Source: Deltaproteobacteria bacterium (GTDB lineage: Bacteria; Myxococcota_A; UBA9042). From it: a stretch of DNA of 64,000 bases. Position 1 is the first letter of the stretch. Every line of letters starts with the position of its first letter. Position numbers and translations under genes: made by a program. Where the stretch lies: NCBI GenBank assembly GCA_020632665.1, contig JACKFC010000005.1:139658-203657 (forward strand), written 5' to 3'. Shown one piece after another: positions 52,293-59,961 of the stretch. Under the pieces are notes generated by a model. It ran no database searches. It was not told the DNA's origin and was given only the letters and a program-made list of their open reading frames with translations.

Positions 52293-53888
52293 CTATTCGA
52301 GGTGGTACTGGCGAATCTTGCGCAGCAGCGTGTTGCGGCCGACCCCGAGCTTGGTCGCGACCAGGGTGCGATTGCCGTCGAAGCGGTCGAGCAGGTAGCC
52401 GATATAGCGCGCCTCGAGCTCCGCCAAGCTGGGCTCGGCAGAGAAGGGGTCGCCGGGTCGATCGCGCTCGGGCTCGGCAGGTGCCGCCAGGGGCAGCGGC
52501 AGGTGCTCGACCATGATCATGTCCTGCGCCAGGACCACGGCCGACTCGATGCCGTTCTCCAACTCTCGGATATTGCCGGGCCAATGGTGCGCCTGTAGAG
52601 CCCGCATGGCATCGGGGTGGACCCGCGGTACGCGCTTGCGATGCCGTCGGGCGAACATTGCGAGGAAATGGTCGATGAGCAAGCGCAGGTCGCGGAGGCC
52701 GCGTCGCTGCAGGGCCGGAAGCTCGATGCGCACGCCACGCACCCGGTAGTAGAGGTCCTCGCGCAGGCGGCCTTCGCGGACCAACGCTTCGAGGCTGCGT
52801 CGCGACGAGACGATCACGCGGACGTCGCAGGCCACCGGCTCGTGGCCACCGACCCGATCGACTTGCTTGCGCTCGAGCAGCGTCATCAGCCGCCCCTGTG
52901 CCGAGGCCGAGAGGGCGCCGATCTCTCCGAGGTAGAGCGTGCCGCCGGCCGCGTCTTCGCAGCGACCGGGGCGGGCGATGCGCCCGGTGGGCCAGCTCTC
53001 GCGCTCCACGCCGAAGAGCTCGGTTTCGATCAGGGTCTCGTTCTGGGCCGTGCAGTTGACGGCGACCAGCGGGCTGTCGGCGCGCCGGGAGTTGTGGTGC
53101 AGCGCGCGCGCGACCATCGACTTGCCGGTGCCGGCGTCGCCGGTCAGCAGGACCACCGCCTCGCTCGGTGCAGCCTTGCGGATATCGGCGAAGACGCGTT
53201 GCATCCGCGTACCTTGGCCGACGATTCGGTTGAAGCTCGCCTCGAGGCCGAATTCCGGGCGCTCGTCGGCGACCAGCCCAATCTCGCCGTGCTCCGGCTC
53301 CGGCAGCCGCGACGGGAAGAAGCCGGTGACGACCGTCGTCTCTTCCAGCAGCTGGCCGACCTGCTCGGCGAGCACGGACATGACGTCGGCATCCTCGGCG
53401 GTAAACGTGCCGTCGCGCTTGTTGAGGACCTGGGCGACACCGAGCAGCCGGCCATGCGCGCCGTGGACCGGCGCGGTGAGCATGTTGCGGGTAATATAGC
53501 CGGTCTTCTCGTCGACCTGGCTCCAGAACCGCGAGTCGGTGGCGCAGGAGTCGATCCGGATCAGGCGCTGCGTGCGGGCGACCTCACCGGCGACGCCTTG
53601 GCTCAGCGGCACGCGGATCGTCTTCAACTCCGGCAGGTGGGCTGCGACGCTCACCAACTGTTCGCGGGCCTCGTCGAGCATGTAGAGCGTGCCGCGGTCC
53701 GCGCCGAGCAGCTCGGTCAGCACGTCGACGATGCGGCGCAAGAGCTCCGAAGTGCTGATCTCGGTGCAGATCGTCTTGCCCAGCGAGTAGAGCAGGGCAT
53801 CGGCGACGTGGGGGCGTGCGCGGTCGCCCGCCGCCGAATCGTCGACAAGCTTGAGGTGCGTGTCGTTGTCCGTCTTCTTCGACACCAT
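52293..53888 (-). CDS. GAF-AAA+-Fis transcriptional regulator with degenerate sigma-54 contact loop
   Basis: A 531-residue NtrC-like regulator. A GAF sensor domain spans ~30-185 (LLGADRGTLYMLDEAREQLV). The AAA+ domain has Walker A GDAGTGKS at 250-257, REDLYYRVRG and WPGNIRELENGIE. The GAFTGA loop, which contacts sigma-54, reads ESWPTG (about 297-302), and Walker B reads GGTLYLGEIG, with Gly321 in place of the usual Asp. The C-terminal Fis-type helix-turn-helix (NRTLVATKLGVGRNTLLRKI) is intact. It can probably bind DNA but may neither hydrolyse ATP normally nor activate sigma-54. Possible operators lie in the upstream gap. The GAF ligand is unknown. Confidence 0.88.
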   Translation of the reverse strand: MVSKKTDNDTHLKLVDDSAAGDRARPHVADALLYSLGKTICTEISTSELLRRIVDVLTELLGADRGTLYMLDEAREQLVSVAAHLPELKTIRVPLSQGVAGEVARTQRLIRIDSCATDSRFWSQVDEKTGYITRNMLTAPVHGAHGRLLGVAQVLNKRDGTFTAEDADVMSVLAEQVGQLLEETTVVTGFFPSRLPEPEHGEIGLVADERPEFGLEASFNRIVGQGTRMQRVFADIRKAAPSEAVVLLTGDAGTGKSMVARALHHNSRRADSPLVAVNCTAQNETLIETELFGVERESWPTGRIARPGRCEDAAGGTLYLGEIGALSASAQGRLMTLLERKQVDRVGGHEPVACDVRVIVSSRRSLEALVREGRLREDLYYRVRGVRIELPALQRRGLRDLRLLIDHFLAMFARRHRKRVPRVHPDAMRALQAHHWPGNIRELENGIESAVVLAQDMIMVEHLPLPLAAPAEPERDRPGDPFSAEPSLAELEARYIGYLLDRFDGNRTLVATKLGVGRNTLLRKIRQYHLE

Positions 53889-54045
53889 CGATCACCCTCC
53901 CTCGAACCAGCCACGCGAGAGGGAGAGCTTCGCGCAGGCGGAATCGGATTGCCACAACTTCTGCGCGAAGTCGGGCTGTTGGCGTGGAGATGTTGCAACG
54001 TGGCAGATCCCGTTGCGCCGTTTTGGCACGCTATCCGATCGTGGT

Positions 54046-54078
54046 GATCCAAAATCGACCGAAGCGCCGATCCAAAAT
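54046..54078. repeat. direct repeat GATCCAAAAT, possible operator pair
   Basis: Two exact copies 23 bp apart, about two helical turns, in the gap between divergent genes. The second is part of GATCC-AAAAT-GGATC. Spacing on one DNA face fits cooperative binding, perhaps by the adjacent Fis-type regulator. Confidence 0.45.
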
Positions 54079-54124
54079 GGATCAGTGGGCGGCGCGGTGC
54101 CGGAATCGCAAGCTGCCTTGGCGT

Positions 54125-54139
54125 GATCGTGCCACGATC
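54125..54139. promoter_or_regulatory. 15-bp palindrome GATCGTG-C-CACGATC
   Basis: Seven-base perfect arms around one central base, 90 bp before the HAD gene. GATCGTG also occurs once more upstream at about 54038-54044. It is a candidate dimeric repressor site. Confidence 0.45.
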
Positions 54140-54228
54140 GCGGCAGCCCGGGCAGCGGATCTGGGCAACGGCGATGCCTTGCGGCACTCTGCGGGCCACG
54201 CGGCGGGTCCCGTTGCGATGGAGGGGGT

Positions 54229-55083
54229 ATGACCGGGTTGTTGGTACTGGACTTCGACGGAACGATGACCGACGCGGAGCGAGAAGGCGCCCCGTATCGC
54301 ACCGGGGTGCTCGAGGACGTCGCCCTGTTGACGGGCTGGCCGCAGCAGCGGGTCTTCGACCGTGCCGCCGAGGTCGAGGCCGAGATCGCAGCGAATCCGC
54401 ACGCCCATGGCTGGCAGTTCGGCGGGCAGATCGTCGCGCCCGCGAGCGTCGATCCCTACCTCCGCATCATGCCGGTGGCGCGCCAGATCTTCGACGAAGC
54501 CGGCGTCTACCGCGACGAGGCCGACCGCGCCCGCCTGCTCGAGGGGCTGCTCTACAAATACAACTACCGCAAGACGGCGATCGCCTTCCGCGACGGCGCG
54601 CGCGAGACGCTGCTGGCGATGACCGGCAAGCCCGTCTACGTCGTGACCAACTCCCATACCGACGCGGTGCAGGACAAGATCCGTCACCTCGGCGGCGGCG
54701 GAGACGGCGGGCCGCTCTCGTGGTTGGTGCCGCGCGTCTTCGGTTCGGCGCGGAAATTCGTGCTCGACGACAGCTTCGACGCCGTCCCGTCGGAGATGCG
54801 TCTACCCGGCTTGGACCGACCGGTGCTGCTGCGCCGGCGCGACTACCACGACGCCCTGTTTCGCCTGCTGCGCGAGCAGGGCTGCGATTGGTCGGATCTG
54901 GTCGTCTGCGGCGATATCTTCGAGCTCGACCTTGCGCTGCCGATGGCCATGGGCGCGCGCGTCGGTCTGGTGGTCAACCCCTTCACGCCGCCGTGGGAGA
55001 AGGCCTTCCTCGCCGATCACCCGCGCGGCGCCTTGCTCACCGACGTGCCCTCGATCCGGGCCTTCTGCGGTTGGGACGACTGA
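54229..55083 (+). CDS. HAD-superfamily hydrolase
   Basis: A 284-residue cytoplasmic HAD phosphatase. Motif I is VLDFDGTMTD with nucleophile Asp8 and Asp10, motif II is VVTNSHTD, and motif IV is VVCGDIFELDLALP. A long helical cap lies between motifs I and II. The family mostly hydrolyses phosphoesters through an aspartyl-phosphate; the substrate is unknown. ATG 54229 follows GGAGGGGGT. It is divergent from the GAF-AAA+ regulator, so it could be a target, and convergent with the methionine aminopeptidase gene. Confidence 0.85.
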   Translation: MTGLLVLDFDGTMTDAEREGAPYRTGVLEDVALLTGWPQQRVFDRAAEVEAEIAANPHAHGWQFGGQIVAPASVDPYLRIMPVARQIFDEAGVYRDEADRARLLEGLLYKYNYRKTAIAFRDGARETLLAMTGKPVYVVTNSHTDAVQDKIRHLGGGGDGGPLSWLVPRVFGSARKFVLDDSFDAVPSEMRLPGLDRPVLLRRRDYHDALFRLLREQGCDWSDLVVCGDIFELDLALPMAMGARVGLVVNPFTPPWEKAFLADHPRGALLTDVPSIRAFCGWDD

Positions 55084-55101
55084 GTCGATCGGCGCCGCCC
55101 G

Positions 55102-56025
55102 TCAGGCGTCGGCGCCACCGCGGAAGTCGTGGCCGCGCCGTGGTCCGCGCTCAGTCAAGGTGAGGATCTCGGGGCCGTCCTCGGTCATCAACACGGTGTG
55201 CTCGAATTGCGCCGAGAGGCTGCGGTCCTTGGTGTAGACCGTCCAGCCGTCCTTGCGGTCGAGCTCGGTGCGGTAGTCGCCGACGTTGATCATCGGCTCG
55301 ACCGTGAAGCAGATGCCGGGCAGCAGCACGAATTGCCCGAGCTCGTAGTCCGGGAAGTGCGGAATGCCGGGCTCCTGGTGGAAGACGCGGCCGATGCCGT
55401 GGCCCTGGTAGTCGCGGACCACGGAGTAGCCCTTCTCGTGCGCAAACTTCGAGATGGCGCGGCCAATCTCGACCACCCGTCCGGCGGGCTTGGCGGCGTC
55501 GATGCCGAGCCACATCGACTCGAAGGTCGCCTCCACCAGCGCGCGCGCCTTCTCGTCCACCGCGCCGACCAAGAAGGTCTCGCTCTGGTCGCCATACCAG
55601 CCGTCGACGATCGAGGTGAGGTCGATGTTGACGATGTCGCCGTCGCGGAGCTCGGCGTCATTCGGGATCCCGTGGCAGACGATCTCGTTGCGGCTGATGC
55701 AGCAGCTCTTCGGGTAGCCGTTGTAGCCCAGGGTGGCCGGGATGGCGCCGTGCTCGAGCGTATAGTCGTGCACGAGTTGGTCGAGCGCGTCGGTGCGGAT
55801 GCCGGCCCGCACGTGGTCGCGGATGAAGTCCATCACCTGCGCGTTGAACTTGCCGGCGCGGCGCATCCCTTCGCGGCCTTCTTCGTCGAGCTGCAGCGGT
55901 GAGGGTGCGAGCCGTCGCTGCTGCGGCGGCGCCGACTTGCCCGCCTCGTCTGCCCGCATATGGCACTTCTTGTACTTCTTGCCGCTGCCACACCAGCAGA
56001 GATCGTTGCGTCCGAGCTCGTTCAT
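55102..56025 (-). CDS. map: methionine aminopeptidase type I with SEC-C zinc motif
   Basis: A 307-residue methionine aminopeptidase that removes initiator methionine. Metal ligands are in VNIDLTSIVDGWYGDQSE (two Asp), YQGHGIGRVFHQEP (His), CFTVEPMI (Glu) and SAQFEHTVL (Glu). The N-terminus carries a SEC-C zinc motif, LCWCGSGKKYKKCH (Cys10, Cys12, Cys21, His22), as in bacterial MetAP1c forms, thought to aid ribosome contact. ATG 56025 has AGGAAGG upstream; a start at 56061 would add 12 residues before SEC-C and lacks a site. It is divergent from the PFK-2/FBPase-2 gene. Confidence 0.95.
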   Translation of the reverse strand: MNELGRNDLCWCGSGKKYKKCHMRADEAGKSAPPQQRRLAPSPLQLDEEGREGMRRAGKFNAQVMDFIRDHVRAGIRTDALDQLVHDYTLEHGAIPATLGYNGYPKSCCISRNEIVCHGIPNDAELRDGDIVNIDLTSIVDGWYGDQSETFLVGAVDEKARALVEATFESMWLGIDAAKPAGRVVEIGRAISKFAHEKGYSVVRDYQGHGIGRVFHQEPGIPHFPDYELGQFVLLPGICFTVEPMINVGDYRTELDRKDGWTVYTKDRSLSAQFEHTVLMTEDGPEILTLTERGPRRGHDFRGGADA

Positions 56026-56120
56026 CGTCACCTTCCTGCCGCCGGCCGCGACCGACCCCACTGCGGGGGGCGGCGTTGTGGCACGGCGGCCGGCCCGTGG
56101 GCAAGCCGAGGGAGTCTAGC

Positions 56121-57359
56121 GTGGCGCACGAACGACGAAACGAGACGACGCAGCTCGCGTTGGTGATGGTCGGTCTGCCCGCGCGCGGCAAGAGCTTCAT
56201 GGCGCATCGGCTGCGGCGCTACCTCGGCTGGCTCGGCTACCGCACACGCGTCTTCAACGTCGGCGCCTACCGTCGGGCGCAGGCCGGCGCGCAGCACCGT
56301 GAGGATTTCTTCGCTCCGGACAACGCCGTCGGTCGGCGCACCCGCGAAGCGCTGGCGGACGACGCGCTCGGCGATCTGCTCGATTGGATGCGGGCGGGCG
56401 GCGAGGTCGGCATCTACGACGCCACGAACACCACGCGCGCCCGCCGCGACCGGGTCCGGCAGCGCCTGGACGCGGCCGGGATCCGCGTCGTCTTCATCGA
56501 GTCGGTGTGTCGCGACCCGGCGATCATCGAGGCGAATATCCGCGCGACCAAGCTCAAGGGTCCGGACTATGCCGGGGTCGATCCGGACGAGGCGCTGGCC
56601 GACTTCCGTGCCCGACTGGCGCACTACGAGGCGATGGTCGAGCCGATGACGGAGGACGAGACGAGCGCGATCCGTGTCGTCGACGCCGGGCGACGCATCG
56701 AGATCAACGAGGTCCGCGGCTATTTGCCCGGCAAGATCCTCTTCTTCTTGACCAACAGCCACGCCGAGCGACGGCCGATCTTCCTCTCCCGGCACGGTGA
56801 GAGCGAGGCGAACGTTGCCGGCCGCATCGGCCTCGATCCCGAACTCTCGTCCGCAGGGCTCGAATATGCCGACGCACTCGCCACCTTCATGCGCTACCGC
56901 ATCGGTGAGACGACGCCCACGGTCTTCACCAGCACGCTGCGGCGAACGATACGGACCGCCGCGCCGCTACCGTGGCCGGCGACCGCGTGGCGCGCCCTGG
57001 ACGAACTCGACGCCGGCATCTGCGATGGCAAGACCTACGCCGAGATCGCGGCGGAATTCCCTGATGACTACGCGGCGCGACAGGCGGACAAATTCCACTA
57101 CCGCTATCCTGGTGGGGAGAGCTACCGCGACGTGATCGGCCGGGTGGAGCCGATGATCCTCGAGATCGAGCGTCAGCGCAGGCCCGTCCTGGTCATCGCC
57201 CACCAAGCCATCATCCGGGTGCTCTACGCTTATTTCCGCGAGCTGCCGGCCGAGGAATGCCCCTACCTGCCGGTGCCGCTGCACTGCGTCATCGAGCTCC
57301 GTCAGGGCACCGCCGGCCTGGAGGAAGAGCGCCACATGCTCGGGCCGGATGCCGAGTAG
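56121..57359 (+). CDS. bifunctional 6-phosphofructo-2-kinase / fructose-2,6-bisphosphatase, eukaryotic type
   Basis: A 412-residue protein colinear with animal PFKFB enzymes, which make and break fructose 2,6-bisphosphate, the regulator of glycolysis and gluconeogenesis. Kinase half: Walker A GLPARGKS (18-25), YLGWLGYRTRVFNVGAYRR, YDATNTTRARR with Asp100, FIESVCRDPAIIEANI, and KLKGPDYAGVDPDEAL. Phosphatase half: FLSRHGESEANVAGRIG with His225, TSTLRRTIRTA, ALDELDAGICDGKTYAEI with Glu295, and IAHQAIIRVLYAYF with His361. Both catalytic sets look intact. It lacks the N-terminal regulatory segment of vertebrate isoforms. GTG 56121 has GGGAG six bases upstream. No phosphofructokinase-1 or fructose bisphosphatase gene is in the window. 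Confidence 0.93.
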   Translation: MAHERRNETTQLALVMVGLPARGKSFMAHRLRRYLGWLGYRTRVFNVGAYRRAQAGAQHREDFFAPDNAVGRRTREALADDALGDLLDWMRAGGEVGIYDATNTTRARRDRVRQRLDAAGIRVVFIESVCRDPAIIEANIRATKLKGPDYAGVDPDEALADFRARLAHYEAMVEPMTEDETSAIRVVDAGRRIEINEVRGYLPGKILFFLTNSHAERRPIFLSRHGESEANVAGRIGLDPELSSAGLEYADALATFMRYRIGETTPTVFTSTLRRTIRTAAPLPWPATAWRALDELDAGICDGKTYAEIAAEFPDDYAARQADKFHYRYPGGESYRDVIGRVEPMILEIERQRRPVLVIAHQAIIRVLYAYFRELPAEECPYLPVPLHCVIELRQGTAGLEEERHMLGPDAE

Positions 57360-57424
57360 TTGATCTCCAAACGAGCGAAAACCATCCTACTCGCCCTCGT
57401 CGCCGGACGCGGGAAGAGGTCGCC

Positions 57425-58762
57425 GTGAATTTCAAGCTCGAGATGGTCCCGCTCGCCGTGTTCGCGTACTGCTTCATCCGCGGCCTGCGTGACGCGCGTT
57501 GGCTGTTCTTGCTGGTCCTCGCAGCGTCGAGTTTTCCGGTCTCGATCGGCTCGACCATCGCAACGCCGTACAAAGTCGCTTTGTTGGTCGCGCTCACCGG
57601 CTACGGAGTCCGCGCTCTGACCTCTGGCCGGCTCGCTGCCCCGCACCCGACGCTGACGGCCGTCATCCTGCTGACCCTCCTGTCCCGCGTGCTGTTTCTC
57701 GCCGCCTGGGAAGAATCGCTGTTCAGCCTGGCCGGCCCGATCGGAGCGCTGCTCTGCATCCTGATCTGTTCGCAGGCCGTCAAGTCCGCAGAGGACTTGG
57801 TCCCATTCGGCCACGTTCTCGTGATTCTGACGCTCACCGCGCTCGGAATGGTGGTCCAGGAGCTCTCCCACGTGAGCCTGTCGGGCAAGTCGATCGTCCG
57901 CGCGGACGGACCCCACGGCGATCCGAATAGCTCTGCGGTCTACGCTACGTGCAACGCCGTCTTGGCGCTGCCGTGGATCTCGCAGCTGGGAGCGTTGTGG
58001 CGCTGGACTCTCGGCATCCTGCTCGCTGGAGCGGTGGTCGGCATCATCTTCTATACCAACTCGCGCGGCGCGACCGTGGCGATCGCGGTTGCCGGCTTGT
58101 CGTTGGCGGTGGTCGCCGCGGCGGGTTGGCGCGCACGGTTCCTGCTCGTCGGCGGATTCGCGGTCCTGACACTGGTCGCGGCGATGTTGGCGCCGGCATC
58201 CTATGTCAACCGGCAGCTCGGAACTTTCAGCACCGATGTCTCGGGCCGCGAGGTCATCGAAGACTCGATGCGCGGCGACTTGAACCGCATCGGCCTCCGC
58301 ATGATGACCGAGGCGCCGGTGGTCGGTCACGGGACGCCAGCGTTTCGCGCCACTGCCGCTCGTGAGCTAGGAACTGCCACCGACCTGCACAACGCCTGGC
58401 TCTACGCAGTCGTGGCGCAGGGACTCCCGATCGGATCGCTGTACTTGCTGATCCATCTGCTCGCGATGGCGTGGTCCCTGCGCGTCGCGGCCCGCTCGAA
58501 GGGGCTGGAACGCGTCGCGGCTGCTGCTGTCTTCGCTAACTTGCTGATGTTGTTGATCTTTTATTCGACCAATCCGAGCAGTTGGCATCCGGCTCACTTC
58601 ATCTGCCTCGGCATCGCGGCGCAGCTCTACCGCGCCCACCGGCGGCCGACGTCCGACGCCGCCAGCAAGGCTGACGCGACGGCCCCGCAGCCGATGGCGG
58701 CGCGGAGCCTGGCCTACGGTGCGGGGACGCGATCCACCGGGGTCCAGCCCGAGGTGTCTTGA
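57425..58762 (+). CDS. O-antigen ligase / polysaccharide polymerase-like membrane protein
   Basis: A 445-residue protein with about ten or more transmembrane segments and the Wzy_C/WaaL-type region: IIFYTNSRGATVAIAVAG, then a large periplasmic loop (ASYVNRQLGTFSTDVSGREV), and TDLHNAWLYAVVAQGLPIG containing the conserved His. Members ligate or polymerise undecaprenyl-linked glycans in the periplasm. It starts at GTG 57425 (AGAGG upstream), 65 bp after the PFK-2/FBPase-2 gene. Its third-position GC is a little lower than that of its neighbours (more TTG and CGT), hinting at a different history. The substrate could be the glycan started by the WecA-like gene at 774. Confidence 0.78.
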   Translation: MNFKLEMVPLAVFAYCFIRGLRDARWLFLLVLAASSFPVSIGSTIATPYKVALLVALTGYGVRALTSGRLAAPHPTLTAVILLTLLSRVLFLAAWEESLFSLAGPIGALLCILICSQAVKSAEDLVPFGHVLVILTLTALGMVVQELSHVSLSGKSIVRADGPHGDPNSSAVYATCNAVLALPWISQLGALWRWTLGILLAGAVVGIIFYTNSRGATVAIAVAGLSLAVVAAAGWRARFLLVGGFAVLTLVAAMLAPASYVNRQLGTFSTDVSGREVIEDSMRGDLNRIGLRMMTEAPVVGHGTPAFRATAARELGTATDLHNAWLYAVVAQGLPIGSLYLLIHLLAMAWSLRVAARSKGLERVAAAAVFANLLMLLIFYSTNPSSWHPAHFICLGIAAQLYRAHRRPTSDAASKADATAPQPMAARSLAYGAGTRSTGVQPEVS

Positions 58763-59166
58763 AAGAGGCGCTTGCACGTGATGGTGCGGGCCTCGTCCAG
58801 CGTAAAGCGGTGGTATTTGTCCTTCGGCACGATGATCAGGTCGCCGGGGACGACGTGCACGCGCATCCAGACGTCGTCCTTGTCGCGGAGATCGAAGATG
58901 CCGCTGCCGCCGACGACAAAGCGGATCTCCTCGTCGGTGTGCAGGTGCTCGCGGAAGAACATGGTGCAGAGGCCCTCGAGGTTCTCGGTCGCCGGGCCGA
59001 GGTGGATCTCGTCCATCTCGACATAGCCGCGCTCGGCCCGGATCGTGTCGAGCGGCGCTGCGTAGTCGGCCGGGTCGGTCGGCAGCTGCCAGGAGAGGAT
59101 GCCTTCGGCGGCGAGTTCTTCCGGGCTGAGGCTGCGGTCGGGCTTGTCGAGGTAATAGGCGCGCAT
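58714..59166 (-). CDS. mtnD: acireductone dioxygenase
   Basis: A 150-residue cupin of the ARD family, which oxidises acireductone in the methionine salvage pathway. The metal ligands are His74, His76 and Glu80 in EHLHTDEEIRF, and His119 in PKDKYHRFTL. The core FVVGGSGIFDLRDKDDVWMR is typical. The C-terminus is shorter than in the Klebsiella enzyme. Its last 49 bp overlap the convergent O-antigen-ligase-like gene. mtnB lies 28 bp upstream on the same strand, so the two form an operon. Other salvage genes (mtnA, mtnC or equivalents) are not in the window. Confidence 0.94.
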   Translation of the reverse strand: MRAYYLDKPDRSLSPEELAAEGILSWQLPTDPADYAAPLDTIRAERGYVEMDEIHLGPATENLEGLCTMFFREHLHTDEEIRFVVGGSGIFDLRDKDDVWMRVHVVPGDLIIVPKDKYHRFTLDEARTITCKRLFQDTSGWTPVDRVPAP

Positions 59167-59194
59167 CGGGAGGCTCCTCTAGGACGCATGCGAA

Positions 59195-59881
59195 TCAAGC
59201 GTTCGCGGCCGCGTCCGGCTGGCTGCGGTCGTGCAGCAGGTGGTCGATGCCGGCCGCGTGCATACGGACGACGGCGCGGCAGAGGTAGTCCAGGCACTCG
59301 GCCTGGGTCTTGGCGTGGGCCGGGCTTCGGCCCCAGATGTAGACGCCGTGGTTGCGCACGATGACGGCGTTGCTCTTCGGCCAGTCGATCACGGCCTGCT
59401 CCAGCCGCGCCTCGAGCTCGTGCTCCAACGCCGTGTTGTCGATGACGGGGACCTCGTGGACGTCGAAATAGCCGACGCCTTCGAGCCCCTTCATCATCTC
59501 GAGGCGGGTCAGCCGCAGTGGCTCTCCGGGCGGCACCAGGGCCGAGGCCAGCACAACGTCGAGGCTGTGGCTGTGCAATACGGCACCTGCGTCGCGGTGC
59601 TTGTAGGCAGCCATGAAGAGCGGCGCGCAGGCGGTGAGCTTTTTCCCGGCGCTCTCAGGCTCACGGCGGACGCAGCCGGCGCGGTCGAGCTCGAAGATAT
59701 CGGCCGGGACCAAGCGCTCCTTCTCGACGCCCGAGGGGGCCATGAAGATGCGGTCGCCTTCGCGCACCGAGATGCCGCCGCCAGTGCCGCTCGCCCAGCC
59801 CAGCCGCCAGAACAGGCGGCAGAGCTCGCAGATCGTCTCGCGCGCTCGCTGACTCGCCTCGTCGAAGGTCGATCCGTCCAT
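59195..59881 (-). CDS. mtnB: methylthioribulose-1-phosphate dehydratase
   Basis: A 228-residue class II aldolase-fold enzyme that dehydrates methylthioribulose 1-phosphate in methionine salvage, two steps before acireductone dioxygenase. Signatures: WASGTGGGISVREGDRIFM, PSGVEKERL, AVLHSHSLDVV with zinc ligands His103 and His105, and VIVRNHGVYIWG with a third histidine. Length matches MtnB. The pairing with mtnD 28 bp downstream rules against fuculose or ribulose phosphate aldolase. The gene is divergent from the adenylate cyclase. Confidence 0.94.
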   Translation of the reverse strand: MDGSTFDEASQRARETICELCRLFWRLGWASGTGGGISVREGDRIFMAPSGVEKERLVPADIFELDRAGCVRREPESAGKKLTACAPLFMAAYKHRDAGAVLHSHSLDVVLASALVPPGEPLRLTRLEMMKGLEGVGYFDVHEVPVIDNTALEHELEARLEQAVIDWPKSNAVIVRNHGVYIWGRSPAHAKTQAECLDYLCRAVVRMHAAGIDHLLHDRSQPDAAANA

Positions 59882-59961
59882 TGCTTCTGCCTCTCCCGCG
59901 CCGTCTGGGTTGCGGCGCCGCTGGTCGCTCGGCCGTGCCCGCGCTACACTGGGCGCGGACG

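Larger units (their letters stand above)
53889..54228. other. 340-bp divergent regulatory region between the regulator and the HAD gene
   Basis: No gene is seen. It holds a direct repeat GATCCAAAAT (54046-54055 and 54069-54078, 23 bp apart), the second within GATCC-AAAAT-GGATC, and an inverted TTTTGG at 54021-54026 facing them. A 15-bp palindrome is at 54125-54139. TGGCACG-like boxes occur but without a correctly spaced TTGC, so I do not call a sigma-54 promoter. Confidence 0.55.

Noticed and set aside
54001..54017. Possible sigma-54 promoter (TGGCAG then TTGC) before the HAD gene
   Set aside because: The spacing between the GG and GC elements is one base too long and the -24 box is imperfect; the other TGGCACG nearby lacks a -12 element.
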